The position numbers and the translations under genes are program-made. A DNA stretch of 64,000 bases, taken from NCBI RefSeq assembly GCF_003111685.1, contig NZ_CP022189.1:200001-264000 (forward strand). The letters are read 5' to 3'. This DNA comes from Alloyangia pacifica (GTDB taxonomy: Bacteria > Pseudomonadota > Alphaproteobacteria > Rhodobacterales > Rhodobacteraceae). The notes under the pieces are model-generated. The model was not told where the DNA came from, ran no database searches, and saw only the letters and a list, made by a program, of their open reading frames with translations. Positions 54,945 to 63,963 of the stretch are shown in pieces. Position 1 is the first letter of the stretch, and each line of letters begins with the position of its first letter.

Positions 54945-56539
54945 TTCGCCTCTTCCTTCTCATCGAGCCAGCTGCGCAGGATCTCTACCGTTTCGGTCTT
55001 GCGCTCTTCGATGAGGGCGCGCAGGCGGTCCACAGGATCCTCCTCGGCGGGAGAATCGAAATCGACCATGCCGAGCCCGCCGAAATCGGGTCCGCTGCCC
55101 AGCGAGGCGAGCGGGGCGAAGCCGTCGTCCTCCTCGATTTCGCCGCTCAGCGCTTCAGGTGCGGAGCCGGCGCCGGGAAGCGCAAGCGGCGCGGCAGCGC
55201 CCTTCCCGGCGAGAATCGGGCGCACTACGAAGAGCCCGAGGATGAGCGCGACGCCGGCGAGCACGCCGAGCTGGATCAACGTCATCGGGTCGAGCGGCAT
55301 GGAGACCCAGCTCGGCTCTATGGGGCCGGTCCCCAGGCCCTCGGGTCGCTCGAAAGGCAAGGAACGCAAGGTGATCTCGTCGCCACGCGCCTCGTCGAAG
55401 CCGACGGCGGAGGCGACGAGATCGCGCAGCGCCGCGAGCTCCGCGTCGGGCAGGGGCACGAAGGTCTGCGTGCCGTCGGTGGCGGTCTCGAACCGGCCAT
55501 TGACCAGCACCGCGACGGTCAAGCGGCGTACAGCGCCGGGCACGCGGGTGATTTCGCGGAGAGTTTCAGATACCTCGTAGTTCACCCGTTCGCGCGTCTC
55601 GCTGCTCTGGCTCGAGGAGGACTGGTTGCCTCCGGCCTCCCCGTCCGGGAGGTTCGAGGCGACGGTTACATTCGGGCTGCCGCTGTTCTGGTCGCTGTTG
55701 CTCTCTTCTTCGGTGTCGGTCGAGATCGCGACGCGGCCTTCGGGGTCGAAGCGCCGTTCTCGGATCGATTCGCTCTCGGTCACCGTATCGACGCTGACCT
55801 CGACCACGGCGTTCCCGCTGCCGACCCGCGCCTCCATCAGGCGCTGCACGCGGTCGCGCAGCGCCAGCGCACGGTCTTCGGCGCTGCGGCCGCTGCCGGG
55901 CTCGTCTTCGCTGCCGATGAGACCGGCGAGGCTGTCGATCACCGCCACCTCCTCGGGCACGAGCCCGGGAACGGCCGAGGCGACGAGATATTTCAGCGCG
56001 CGCGCCTGTGCCGGGGTGATCGCCGGCCCAGCGACGGTGACTGAGATCGAGGCGGAGGGCGTGACCTCCCGCTGGAAGGGATTCGCGCTGGAATTCGCGA
56101 TGTGTACGCGGGCTGCGGCGATGAGCGGGCTGGCGACGATGGTGCGCGCCAGTTCCCCCTCCTTGGCGCGCCAGTAGGCGGCATCGAACATCTGCGAGGT
56201 GGTGCCGAACCCGGACAGGGTATCAAGCAGCTCGTAGCCTTGGGTGCTGTTCGCCGGCAGCCCCTCGCTGGCAAGGGTCATACGCAGCGCATCGCGCTGT
56301 GCGTCGGGCACGAAGATCGCGCCGCCGCGCACCTCGAAGGGGATGCCGCGCGATTCCAGCGCCTCGACCACCTCGCCAGCGGCGCCGTTCTCGAGCCCGG
56401 CGTAGAGCAGTGACATGGGCGGCGCACTGGCAACGCGGGCAAGCCCGAAAACCGCCAGTATCATCGCCAGCGTGGCCCCGAGGGCCACCGCGCGGCGGCG
56501 CGGGGTGAGCGTGTTCCAGACTGTCGCGAGCTGCTGCAA
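54941..56539 (-). CDS. fliF: Flagellar MS-ring protein FliF
   Basis: This protein builds the inner-membrane MS ring of the basal body. It has 532 aa. A first helix lies at about residues 17-36 and a second near 425-445, flanking the large periplasmic ring-building region. Visible marks are LLYAGLENGAAGEVVEALESRGIPFEV near 45, ASEGLPANSTQGYELLD near 90, WRAKEGELARTI near 123 and VNYEVSETLREITRVPGAVRRLTVAVLVNG near 320-350. The C-terminus (DRLRALIEERKTETVEILRSWL) binds FliG. It is divergent from fliL. Confidence 0.95.
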   Translation of the reverse strand: MQQLATVWNTLTPRRRAVALGATLAMILAVFGLARVASAPPMSLLYAGLENGAAGEVVEALESRGIPFEVRGGAIFVPDAQRDALRMTLASEGLPANSTQGYELLDTLSGFGTTSQMFDAAYWRAKEGELARTIVASPLIAAARVHIANSSANPFQREVTPSASISVTVAGPAITPAQARALKYLVASAVPGLVPEEVAVIDSLAGLIGSEDEPGSGRSAEDRALALRDRVQRLMEARVGSGNAVVEVSVDTVTESESIRERRFDPEGRVAISTDTEEESNSDQNSGSPNVTVASNLPDGEAGGNQSSSSQSSETRERVNYEVSETLREITRVPGAVRRLTVAVLVNGRFETATDGTQTFVPLPDAELAALRDLVASAVGFDEARGDEITLRSLPFERPEGLGTGPIEPSWVSMPLDPMTLIQLGVLAGVALILGLFVVRPILAGKGAAAPLALPGAGSAPEALSGEIEEDDGFAPLASLGSGPDFGGLGMVDFDSPAEEDPVDRLRALIEERKTETVEILRSWLDEKEEAK

Positions 56540-56703
56540 GTGGTCCTCCGTCTCGGCTCCGGCCGGTGCTGCGGTCGGAGGGCCGGGATGCCCCGGAGGT
56601 CAGCCCCGGGGAATGTCAGATGAATGCATGTTTGGCCGATCCGACTTAATAATCGGTTAGCCTCTGTGCGCCTATAAGCGGCCTGCCAGACACGAGGTGC
56701 CCC

Positions 56704-57255
56704 ATGACCGACGCCACCGCCGACGCGGCCGGCGAGGATGACCCGCCGCCGAAGAAAGCAACGAAACTTCCGCTTCTGATCGGGCTTTTGCTTGCTCTGC
56801 TCGGGGCTGGTGGCGGCTTCTACGCGGCTTTCTCGGGGATGCTTCCGTTTGGCGGCGCTGCTGCGACCGGCGGAGCCGAGGGCCATGGGGCGGAGGCGGA
56901 AACGGGGCACGGGGCGACGGAGGCGCAAGGCGACGGACGGGGCGAGGCCGCCGGGGCCACGGCATTCATCGCGTTGCCGCAGATCGTCGCCTCGCTTGGG
57001 CCGGTGACCTCCTTGCACCACCTGCGCTTCACCGCGCAGCTCGAGGTGGCACCGGAGCAGCGCGCCGCGGTCGAAGCGCTCATGCCGCGGATCCTCGACG
57101 TGCTGAACACCTATCTGCGCGCGCTGGAGTCGGGCGACGTTGAGGCGCAGGGCGCGCTCATCCGTCTGCGTGCCCAGATGCTGCGCCGCATCCAGATGGT
57201 CGCGGGAGACGAGAAGGTCCGCGATCTGCTGGTGACAGAATTTGTGCTGAATTGA
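56704..57255 (+). CDS. fliL: Flagellar basal-body protein FliL
   Basis: This 183-aa inner-membrane protein is associated with the stator and rotor. A short cytoplasmic N-terminus, one transmembrane helix (residues 22-42, LPLLIGLLLALLGAGGGFYAAF), a Gly/Ala/His-rich linker, and the periplasmic FliL domain (about 85-183, with YLRALESGDVEAQGALIRLRAQMLRRI) are visible. It heads the + strand flagellar trio and is divergent from fliF across 164 bp. Confidence 0.9.
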   Translation: MTDATADAAGEDDPPPKKATKLPLLIGLLLALLGAGGGFYAAFSGMLPFGGAAATGGAEGHGAEAETGHGATEAQGDGRGEAAGATAFIALPQIVASLGPVTSLHHLRFTAQLEVAPEQRAAVEALMPRILDVLNTYLRALESGDVEAQGALIRLRAQMLRRIQMVAGDEKVRDLLVTEFVLN

Positions 57256-57264
57256 GAGGGCCTC

Positions 57265-57678
57265 ATGGAGATGATTGCCGATATCCTGCTGGCGGCCGGA
57301 GCGTTTGGCGCCGGATTCTACTGTTTTGTCCTGTCGCGGAGGCTCACCCGTTTCACCGACCTGGAGAAGGGCGTCGGCGGGGCGGTGGCGGTGCTTTCGG
57401 CGCAGGTCGATGATCTCACCCGGACGCTGGAGGCGGCGCAGCAGGCGGCGGGAAAATCCGGCGAGACCCTGAGTGACCTGACCGAACGGGGTGAACAGGT
57501 GGCGCATCGGCTGGAGCTGCTGATCGCCTCGATGCATGACCTCCCGGAGGTGGCCGGAAATTCGGGCGGGGCTGCGGGCGCCGCTGCCTCGGGCAGGGTC
57601 AAATCCCCTGAGCCGGAGGCTGACTCGGGCTTCGCAGAGCCGGTGTTCCTGCGCCACTCGCGCAGCGGCGCCGCGTGA
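57265..57678 (+). CDS. Unknown membrane-anchored coiled-coil protein in flagellar operon
   Basis: This 137-aa protein has one N-terminal helix (residues 5-23, ILLAAGAFGAGFYCFVL), then a helical coiled-coil-like stretch (about 32-90, with VDDLTRTLEAAQQAAGKSGETL) and a disordered Pro/Gly/Ala tail. It starts 9 bp after fliL and overlaps motE, so it is surely co-expressed. A role at the motor or export gate is inferred from position only. Confidence 0.75.
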   Translation: MEMIADILLAAGAFGAGFYCFVLSRRLTRFTDLEKGVGGAVAVLSAQVDDLTRTLEAAQQAAGKSGETLSDLTERGEQVAHRLELLIASMHDLPEVAGNSGGAAGAAASGRVKSPEPEADSGFAEPVFLRHSRSGAA

Positions 57679-58316
57679 CGATGGCCGCCGTCTTTCGCAA
57701 GTTGATCCCTGGTCGCGGGCGCGGTGCCCTGGGGATCATCAGCGCCTTGATGATCGTGTCGGCCATCTTGCGGCTTGGTGCCGGTGCGGCGCAGGCGCTG
57801 GACAACCTGCCGCAGGACGGGGCGGCGGAGCAGGAGATCATGGCTGGCAAGGGGGACAAGGCAGCGCCGGCAGACGGGGCCGACCCAATTGGAACCTGTA
57901 TGGGCGAGGAAGACCTCGCCCCGGCGCTTGCGGCGCTTCGGGCGCGCGAAGCCGATGTTGCACAGCGCGAGACCGACCTGCGCAGCCGTCAGCAGGCGCT
58001 GCAGCTGGCCGAAAGCACAATCGATCAGAAGCTGGCCGCGATGGAAGAAACCGAGCAGCGCCTGCGCGCCACCCTGGCCATGGCAGAGACCGCTGCCGAG
58101 GATGACGTCGCCCAGCTCACGCAGGTCTATGCCAACATGAAGCCGCGCGAAGCGGCGGCGGTTTTTTCGCAGATGGAGCCTGACTTCGCCGCGGGGTTCC
58201 TCGGGCGGATGCGCCCGGATGCCGCGGCCGCGATCCTTTCCGGAATGGACCCGCAGGTGGCCTATACGATCAGTGTCATGCTGGCAGGACGAAACGCCAA
58301 CGCGCCGAAGAACTAG
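57675..58316 (+). CDS. motE: MotE-like flagellar protein
   Basis: This 213-aa protein is exported or anchored: a hydrophobic segment near residues 18-37, a linker, a coiled coil (about 88-140, LAPALAALRAREADVAQRETDLRS), then a C-terminal MgtE N-type repeat with YANMKPREAAAVFSQMEPDFAAGFLGRMRPDAAAAILSGMDP-like content (residues 150-195). MotE chaperones the MotC periplasmic protein in Sinorhizobium. GTG 57675 overlaps the upstream stop; the ATG at 57681 is an alternative start. Confidence 0.8.
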   Translation: MTMAAVFRKLIPGRGRGALGIISALMIVSAILRLGAGAAQALDNLPQDGAAEQEIMAGKGDKAAPADGADPIGTCMGEEDLAPALAALRAREADVAQRETDLRSRQQALQLAESTIDQKLAAMEETEQRLRATLAMAETAAEDDVAQLTQVYANMKPREAAAVFSQMEPDFAAGFLGRMRPDAAAAILSGMDPQVAYTISVMLAGRNANAPKN

Positions 58317-58340
58317 CCGCGGCGCGCGGGGTCTTGACGC

Positions 58341-58775
58341 TCAGCGCCCTTCCGGAGAGCGCAGGGCAAAGGCCTCGATCTTCGCGGCGGGCAGCGCACC
58401 GGATTGCCGCGCGGCCTCGCGCCCCTTGCCGAAAGCGATGAGCGTGGGGATGCCGCGAATGCCGAATTGCGCCGCGGCCTTCTGGTGCTGCTCGGTATTC
58501 AACTTGACCAACCGGGCCTTGCCCTTCAGCGCGGCGGCCGCCTTGGAGAATTCCGGCGCCATCATCCGGCAGGGGCCGCACCAGGGCGCCCAGAAATCCA
58601 CCACGAGCGGCGCTTCGTCGGTGCGGATCGCCTTGGCCAGCGTGTCGGCGTCGATCTCGTGCGCCTTTCCGTCCATCAGCGCGGCGCCGCACGTGCCGCA
58701 TTTGGGGCCAGCGTCGAGACGCTCTTGCGGAGCCTGGTTGGTCTGACCACACTCAAGGCAGACAAGCTTGACCAT
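58341..58775 (-). CDS. trxC: Thioredoxin 2
   Basis: This 144-aa thioredoxin has an N-terminal zinc-ribbon with C6, C9, C26 and C29, then the thioredoxin fold with redox C66-G-P-C69 in DFWAPWCGPCRMM and cis-Pro in RGIPTLIAFGKG. TrxC is an oxidative-stress-responsive disulfide reductase in the cytoplasm. The ATG at 58775 follows GGAGATCGAG and gives the zinc-ribbon at once. It is convergent with motE across 24 bp. Confidence 0.94.
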   Translation of the reverse strand: MVKLVCLECGQTNQAPQERLDAGPKCGTCGAALMDGKAHEIDADTLAKAIRTDEAPLVVDFWAPWCGPCRMMAPEFSKAAAALKGKARLVKLNTEQHQKAAAQFGIRGIPTLIAFGKGREAARQSGALPAAKIEAFALRSPEGR

Positions 58776-58914
58776 TTCTCGATCTCCATACATTCATTTC
58801 AACTGATATGTGTTCTCCGCGCAATTGTGACAATCCCCCTGACCGTTTCCCATTGATTTTATGCGCAGCGGAAACAGAATCCTTATGCCTTACGACCAAA
58901 CTGGAGAGGTGCCC

Positions 58915-59475
58915 ATGATCACCCGTCGCAAATTCGTCGCCACGGCCAGCGCAGGGGCGCTTCTGGCCGCCGCAGGTCCGACGTCCGCCTTCACGCTCGA
59001 TCCGAAATTCGCACCGCAGCCCGTGCGCATGCGCAGCGACATGCAGCCGGGGCAGATTCTGATCATGCCGCGCGCCCATTTCCTTTATTTCATCACCGCG
59101 CCAGGCGAGGCGCTGCGCTACGGCGTCGGCGTGGGCAAGGCGGGGCTGGAGTTCACCGGCGAGGCGGTCATCCAGGTCAAGAAGGAATGGCCGACATGGC
59201 GCCCGACCAACGAGATGATCGAGCGCGAGCCACAGACTTACGCCAAGTTCAAGGACAACGACTATGTAGAGCCCGGCGGCCCCGGCAACCCGCTGGGGGC
59301 GCGCGCGCTCTACCTGTTCCAGAACGGGCGCGATACGTTCTTCCGCATTCATGGCACGACGCAGCCCGGCACCATCGGCCGCTCGGTGTCGAACGGCTGC
59401 ATCCGGATGATCAACGAGCACGTCATCGATCTCTACCAGCGGGTTCCCGTCGGCACGAAGGTGACGGTGATTTGA
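58915..59475 (+). CDS. L,D-transpeptidase (YkuD)
   Basis: This 186-aa enzyme has a Tat-like N-terminus (MITRRKFVATASAGALL: RRKF with a hydrophobic helix) and a YkuD domain. The active site is H146 and C162 in RIHGTTQPGTIGRSVSNGCIRM, the classical HG..SNGC signature. Such enzymes form 3-3 peptidoglycan crosslinks or attach outer-membrane proteins to the wall. ATG 58915 follows TGGAGAGGTGCCC. Confidence 0.92.
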   Translation: MITRRKFVATASAGALLAAAGPTSAFTLDPKFAPQPVRMRSDMQPGQILIMPRAHFLYFITAPGEALRYGVGVGKAGLEFTGEAVIQVKKEWPTWRPTNEMIEREPQTYAKFKDNDYVEPGGPGNPLGARALYLFQNGRDTFFRIHGTTQPGTIGRSVSNGCIRMINEHVIDLYQRVPVGTKVTVI

Positions 59476-59705
59476 ACGCTCGCCACGCGGCAGCGCGTGG
59501 CCCGAAACAGGAGGCGGTCCCGGCAGGGACCGTCACCCAAAGAATAGTCAGATACACTTTTAGCATATTGATTTGAACGGAAATTTTCGCGGTTTGACGC
59601 GCGGGATGCCATATTCAGGCCCGAATCCGCCAGCAAGATCAGACCATAATCAGCGGCCCGGACGTCCGGGACCCCTGCAATCAAAAGAATTCGAAGGGTA
59701 AGTCT

Positions 59706-59909
59706 ATGGCGATTGTGGCTCTCTTGGCCGGCAGCACCCTGGGTGCCTTCTGCGGCCTTTTTGCATGGTTGTTCCTTGATACCTCTGCGCTGAGCGCATT
59801 GGGTCTCTACTTCTCTGTCAGCCTCGTTTCGGGGCTGCTTCCGATCCTCTGTGCGTCTCTGCGCGGCGGAGACGCCGGGTCGGACGAGGCGGTGATCGTC
59901 CGCTCTTGA
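59706..59909 (+). CDS. Small membrane protein, unknown
   Basis: This 67-aa protein has two hydrophobic segments (about residues 3-24 and 31-50, GLYFSVSLVSGLLPILCASL) and a short acidic tail (SDEAVIVRS). GAAGGGTAAG precedes the start. I do not recognise a family. The 230 bases before it are relatively AT-rich and carry a hairpin GGTCCC-GGCA-GGGACC near 59515-59530, probably its promoter and leader region. Confidence 0.6.
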   Translation: MAIVALLAGSTLGAFCGLFAWLFLDTSALSALGLYFSVSLVSGLLPILCASLRGGDAGSDEAVIVRS

Positions 59910-60036
59910 GCCGCGCACTTGCTTGACGCCGTTGCGCGTGAACCGCGCGCGCTGCCTTCACCGGCACGGCTTGCGACGGCCGCAAGACAACTACCGCAAG
60001 GCACCTACCGAAAGACACGGGTGTCCGGCTGCAGGG

Positions 60037-60708
60037 CTATCTGTCCCCGGCTTCGGCGATCAGCGCCTCGACGCTCGGGCCAAGCGCCGCAACCACCCGT
60101 TTCACCCCTTCTGCATTCGGATGAATGCCGTCGGGCTGCATCACCGCGCCAAGGTTCGCCGGCGCCGCGCCGCCTTCGCGCAACCCGGAAAAGAAATCCG
60201 CGTAGAACAGCGCGTCATAGGTTTCGGCCAGTTCCGGGTAGATCGAATCGAACTGCGCCTTGTACTCTGGTCCGAAATTGCCGGGTGCGGTCATCCCCAC
60301 CAGCAGCACCGGAAGATCGCGGGCCTGCGCCTCCTTTAGTATGCCATCGAGGTTGCTGCGCGAGGTGGCCGGATCGATCCCGCGCATCATGTCGTTGCCC
60401 CCCAGCGTCACGATCATCGCGTCGATTTCAGGGGTGAGCGACCAGGCGACGCGCGACAGCCCACCCGCCGTCGTGTCGCCGGACACGCCGCCGTTGACCA
60501 CCGTCACCTCGTGGCCCCGCGCCTGCAGCCAGCTCTGAAGCTGCGGCACCAGCCCGTCGGACGCCGGCAGCCCGTAACCCTGGGTCAGGCTGTCGCCCAA
60601 GGCCAGGATCTCCATCGCCGAGGCGGGCAGGGGGGCGAGCAGAAAGGCAAGGCAGGCCGCAGCCTTGCTGAGCGGGGCAAAGCCCCCATATGTCAGTGAA
60701 CGTGCCAT
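60037..60708 (-). CDS. Secreted SGNH-type arylesterase/lysophospholipase (TesA-like)
   Basis: This 223-aa enzyme has a signal peptide (residues 1-31, ending PASA). Block I is ALGDSLTQGYG with S40, block III GGNDMMRG near 104, and block V DGIHPNAEG (Asp and His near 199-202). It therefore belongs to the periplasmic TesA group of thioesterase/lysophospholipase I enzymes. It is divergent from the ABC ATPase gene across 20 bp, the same tesA/ybbA arrangement as in E. coli. Confidence 0.92.
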   Translation of the reverse strand: MARSLTYGGFAPLSKAAACLAFLLAPLPASAMEILALGDSLTQGYGLPASDGLVPQLQSWLQARGHEVTVVNGGVSGDTTAGGLSRVAWSLTPEIDAMIVTLGGNDMMRGIDPATSRSNLDGILKEAQARDLPVLLVGMTAPGNFGPEYKAQFDSIYPELAETYDALFYADFFSGLREGGAAPANLGAVMQPDGIHPNAEGVKRVVAALGPSVEALIAEAGDR

Positions 60709-60728
60709 TTTCCCGAAAGGCCCTTTCG

Positions 60729-61427
60729 ATGCCCGATCCCGTCATTGCCCTTCATGATGTCACCCTCAGCCTCAGGGGCAATGCCGGACCGGTCGAAATC
60801 CTTCACGGAATCTCGATGGAGGTCGCACGGGGCGAGACATTGGGGCTGATCGGGCCGTCCGGCTCGGGGAAAAGCTCGCTGCTGATGATCATGGGAGGTC
60901 TGGAAAGCGCGACGACGGGGCGGGTGTCGGTGCTGGGGCAGGAGTTCACCGGCATGGACGAAGACCGCATGGCGCGGTTCCGGCGCGACCACATGGGCGT
61001 GGTGTTCCAATCGTTCAACCTCATCCCGACGATGACCGCGCTCGAGAATGTCGCGACCCCGCTCGAGCTGGCCGGACACAAGGATGCCTTTGCCCGCGCC
61101 GAGGCCGAGCTGGAGCGGGTCAACCTCGGGCATCGCGCCGGGCATTACCCCTCGCAGATGTCGGGGGGCGAGCAGCAGCGCGTGGCGCTGGCCCGCGCCT
61201 CGGCGCCAAGGCCGCAGATCCTCCTCGCGGATGAGCCGACCGGAAACCTCGACGGCAGCACCGGGCAGGCGATCATGGACCTGCTCTTCGGGCTGCGCGA
61301 CGATCATGGCGCGACGCTGGTGCTTGTCACCCACTCGAACCGGCTGGCCGAGCGCTGCGACCGCGTGGTCCGGCTCACCGATGGCCGGATCGACCCCGCA
61401 GCCGCGCGCGCCCGGGCCGCCGAATGA
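60729..61427 (+). CDS. YbbA-like ABC transporter ATPase
   Basis: This 232-aa ATP-binding protein of the LolD/MacB/YbbA group has Walker [10 protein letters not shown] near residue 42, Q-loop [17 protein letters not shown] near 92, signature [14 protein letters not shown] near 148, Walker [13 protein letters not shown] near 170 and H-switch VTHSN near 203. It should energise the permease encoded 10 bp downstream. The start ATG 60729 opens the domain. Confidence 0.93.
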   Translation: MPDPVIALHDVTLSLRGNAGPVEILHGISMEVARGETLGLIGPSGSGKSSLLMIMGGLESATTGRVSVLGQEFTGMDEDRMARFRRDHMGVVFQSFNLIPTMTALENVATPLELAGHKDAFARAEAELERVNLGHRAGHYPSQMSGGEQQRVALARASAPRPQILLADEPTGNLDGSTGQAIMDLLFGLRDDHGATLVLVTHSNRLAERCDRVVRLTDGRIDPAAARARAAE

Positions 61428-61437
61428 GGGCGGCGCG

Positions 61438-63963
61438 ATGAGTCTGGCCACCGCTGCCCGTTTCGCCCGCCGCGAGCTGCGCGGCGGCGTGCATGGCTTC
61501 CGCATCTTCATCGCCTGCCTCGCGCTCGGTGTCGCCGCCATTGCCGGGGTCGGCTCGGTGCGCACCGCCATCGAGGCGGGGCTCGCCGATCAGGGCGCGG
61601 TGCTGCTTGGCGGCGATGCGCAGGCCGAGTTCACCTATCGCTTCGCCAGCGACGAGGAACTGAGCTGGCTTGAGGGCATCTCGACCGACATCTCGGTCGT
61701 CACCGATTTCCGGTCCATGGCCACGGTCACACGGGATGGCGAGACCGAGCGGGGCCTGACGCAGGTCAAATCCGTGGACGACGCCTACCCGCTTCTGGGC
61801 GAGATGGTGCTCGACCCGCCGATGCCGCTCTCGCAGGCGCTGGACGGAGGCGCGCTGCCGGGGGCCGTCATGGCGCCGGTGCTGGCCGACCGGCTGGGGC
61901 TTGCGCCGGGCGACAGTTTCAAGCTGGGCACGCAGGCCTTCACCCTCTCGGCGGTGATCCTGCGAGAGCCTGACGACGCAGGGGACGGCTTCGGGCTCGG
62001 CCCGCGCACGCTGGTGCGCACGGGCGATCTGGAGGGAAGCGGACTCCTCGCCCCTGGCTCGCTCTACGAAAGCCAATACCGGCTGCGGCTGCCGCCCGGC
62101 AGCGATCTCGAGGCGCTGAAGACCGAGGCGGCGGAGCGCTACCGTGAAGGTGGTATCCGCTGGCGCGACTCGCGCAACGGGGCGCCGGGCATCGCGCGCT
62201 TTGTCGAGCGGCTCGGGCGCTTCCTCGTGCTGGTCGGCCTGTCGGGGTTGGCGGTTGGCGGTATCGGCGTCTCGGCGGCGGTGCGCGCCTATCTCGCCCG
62301 CAAGACCTCGGTGATCGCGACGCTGCGCACGTTGGGGGCCTCGCGCAACACCATATTCCTCACCTACTTCCTGCAGATCGGGGCGCTGTCGTTGGTGGGC
62401 ATCGCGCTGGGGCTGGTCCTCGGGGCCGGGATCCCGCTGCTCTTCGGCCCGCTCATCGCCAGCGCGCTGCCGGTGCCGGTGCTCTTCACCATCTATCCGG
62501 GCCCGCTGGCCGAGGCCGCGCTCTACGGCGTGCTGACAGCGCTGCTCTTCACCCTCTGGCCGCTGGCCCGGACCGAGGAGGTGCGCGCCGCAACGCTCTT
62601 TCGCGACGCGCTCGACAGCGCCCGGGGGCTGCCCGCAACGCGCTACGTGATCGCCACGCTGGTACTGCTGGCTCTGCTGGTCGGCGCCGCGACGCTCTTC
62701 TCGGGGGACCGCAAGATCACCCTATGGACCGCGGCCGGCCTGATGGCGGCACTGGTCATCCTGGCGCTTGCCGCCAGTGGCATCCGCTGGCTGGCGCATC
62801 GCGCCGCACCGCTGTCCCGCGGCCGCCCGGCGCTGCGGTGGGCGCTCTCGGCCATCGGCGGCCCGCGCGAGACAGCTGCCTCGGTGGTGCTTTCGCTGGG
62901 GCTCGGGCTGACGGTGCTGGCCGCCATAGGCCAGATCGACGGCAACCTGCGCGCCTCGATCTCGCGCGACCTGCCCGCGGTCGCACCTTCGTACTTCTTC
63001 GTCGACATCCAGCCCGATCAGATCGACGGCTTCACGGAGCGGCTCGCGGACGACCCCGCCGTCAGCCGCGTTGACACGGCGCCGATGCTGCGCGGAGTGC
63101 TCACCCAGATCAACGGGCGCGACGCGCGCGAGGTGGCGGGCGGCCACTGGGTCGTGCGTGGAGACCGGGGCCTTACCTACGCCGCACAGCCGGACGAGCG
63201 CACCAAGGTGACGGCGGGCGCATGGTGGCCCGAGGATTACGCCGGCCCGCCGCAGGTGAGCTTCGCCGCCGAGGAGGCCGAGGAGATTGGCCTCAAGCTC
63301 GGCGACCAGATCACCCTCAACATCCTCGGCCGCGACATCACCGCCACGATCACCAGCTTCCGGGAGGTGGATTTCTCGACCGCCGGGATCGGCTTTGTCA
63401 TGTCACTCAACCCCTCGGCGGTGGCCGGCGCGCCGCACACCTGGATCTCGACGGTCTACGCCGAGCCGCAGGCTGAGGCGGCAATTCTGCGCGACCTGGC
63501 AGATGCCTATCCCAATATCACCGCGATCCGGGTGCGCGACGCCATCGACCGGGTCTCGGAGCTGCTCGAAGGCGTGGCAGGGGCGATCCGCTGGGGCGCG
63601 GCGGCGACGCTGCTGACGGGCTTCCTGGTGCTCATCGGCGCGGCCTCGGCCGGCGAGGCGGCGCGCAGCTACGAGGCGGCCGTGCTGAAGACGCTCGGCG
63701 CCTCACGCGCGCGCATCCTGCAGAGCTTCGCCCTACGCTCGGCGCTGCTCGGGGCGGCGGCGGGCGGTGTCGCATTGGTCGCCGGTATTCTCGGAGGCTG
63801 GGCGGTGAGTCACTTCTTGATGGAGACCGAGTTCAGCATCATGTGGGGCTCGGCCATCGCGATCATCCTCGGTGGCGCGCTGGCGACATTGCTGGCCGGC
63901 CTCGCCTTCGCCTGGCGACCGCTGTCGGCAAGACCTGCGCGGGTTCTGCGCGCGCGCGAGTAA
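61438..63963 (+). CDS. YbbP-like ABC transporter permease (FtsX/MacB-type repeats)
   Basis: This 841-aa permease has ten or so transmembrane helices arranged as two FtsX-type repeats. The first helix is at residues 20-40, a large periplasmic domain follows (about 45-250), a helix group spans 260-400 (with AYLARKTSVIATLRTLGASRNTIF), a second periplasmic domain lies at about 500-710, and a final helix group holds YEAAVLKTLGASRARILQSFALR near 745. It pairs with the ATPase to act on lipids or periplasmic substrates, perhaps linked to the divergent TesA-like esterase. ATG 61438 was chosen; longer frame upstream lies in the ATPase gene. Confidence 0.92.
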   Translation: MSLATAARFARRELRGGVHGFRIFIACLALGVAAIAGVGSVRTAIEAGLADQGAVLLGGDAQAEFTYRFASDEELSWLEGISTDISVVTDFRSMATVTRDGETERGLTQVKSVDDAYPLLGEMVLDPPMPLSQALDGGALPGAVMAPVLADRLGLAPGDSFKLGTQAFTLSAVILREPDDAGDGFGLGPRTLVRTGDLEGSGLLAPGSLYESQYRLRLPPGSDLEALKTEAAERYREGGIRWRDSRNGAPGIARFVERLGRFLVLVGLSGLAVGGIGVSAAVRAYLARKTSVIATLRTLGASRNTIFLTYFLQIGALSLVGIALGLVLGAGIPLLFGPLIASALPVPVLFTIYPGPLAEAALYGVLTALLFTLWPLARTEEVRAATLFRDALDSARGLPATRYVIATLVLLALLVGAATLFSGDRKITLWTAAGLMAALVILALAASGIRWLAHRAAPLSRGRPALRWALSAIGGPRETAASVVLSLGLGLTVLAAIGQIDGNLRASISRDLPAVAPSYFFVDIQPDQIDGFTERLADDPAVSRVDTAPMLRGVLTQINGRDAREVAGGHWVVRGDRGLTYAAQPDERTKVTAGAWWPEDYAGPPQVSFAAEEAEEIGLKLGDQITLNILGRDITATITSFREVDFSTAGIGFVMSLNPSAVAGAPHTWISTVYAEPQAEAAILRDLADAYPNITAIRVRDAIDRVSELLEGVAGAIRWGAAATLLTGFLVLIGAASAGEAARSYEAAVLKTLGASRARILQSFALRSALLGAAAGGVALVAGILGGWAVSHFLMETEFSIMWGSAIAIILGGALATLLAGLAFAWRPLSARPARVLRARE

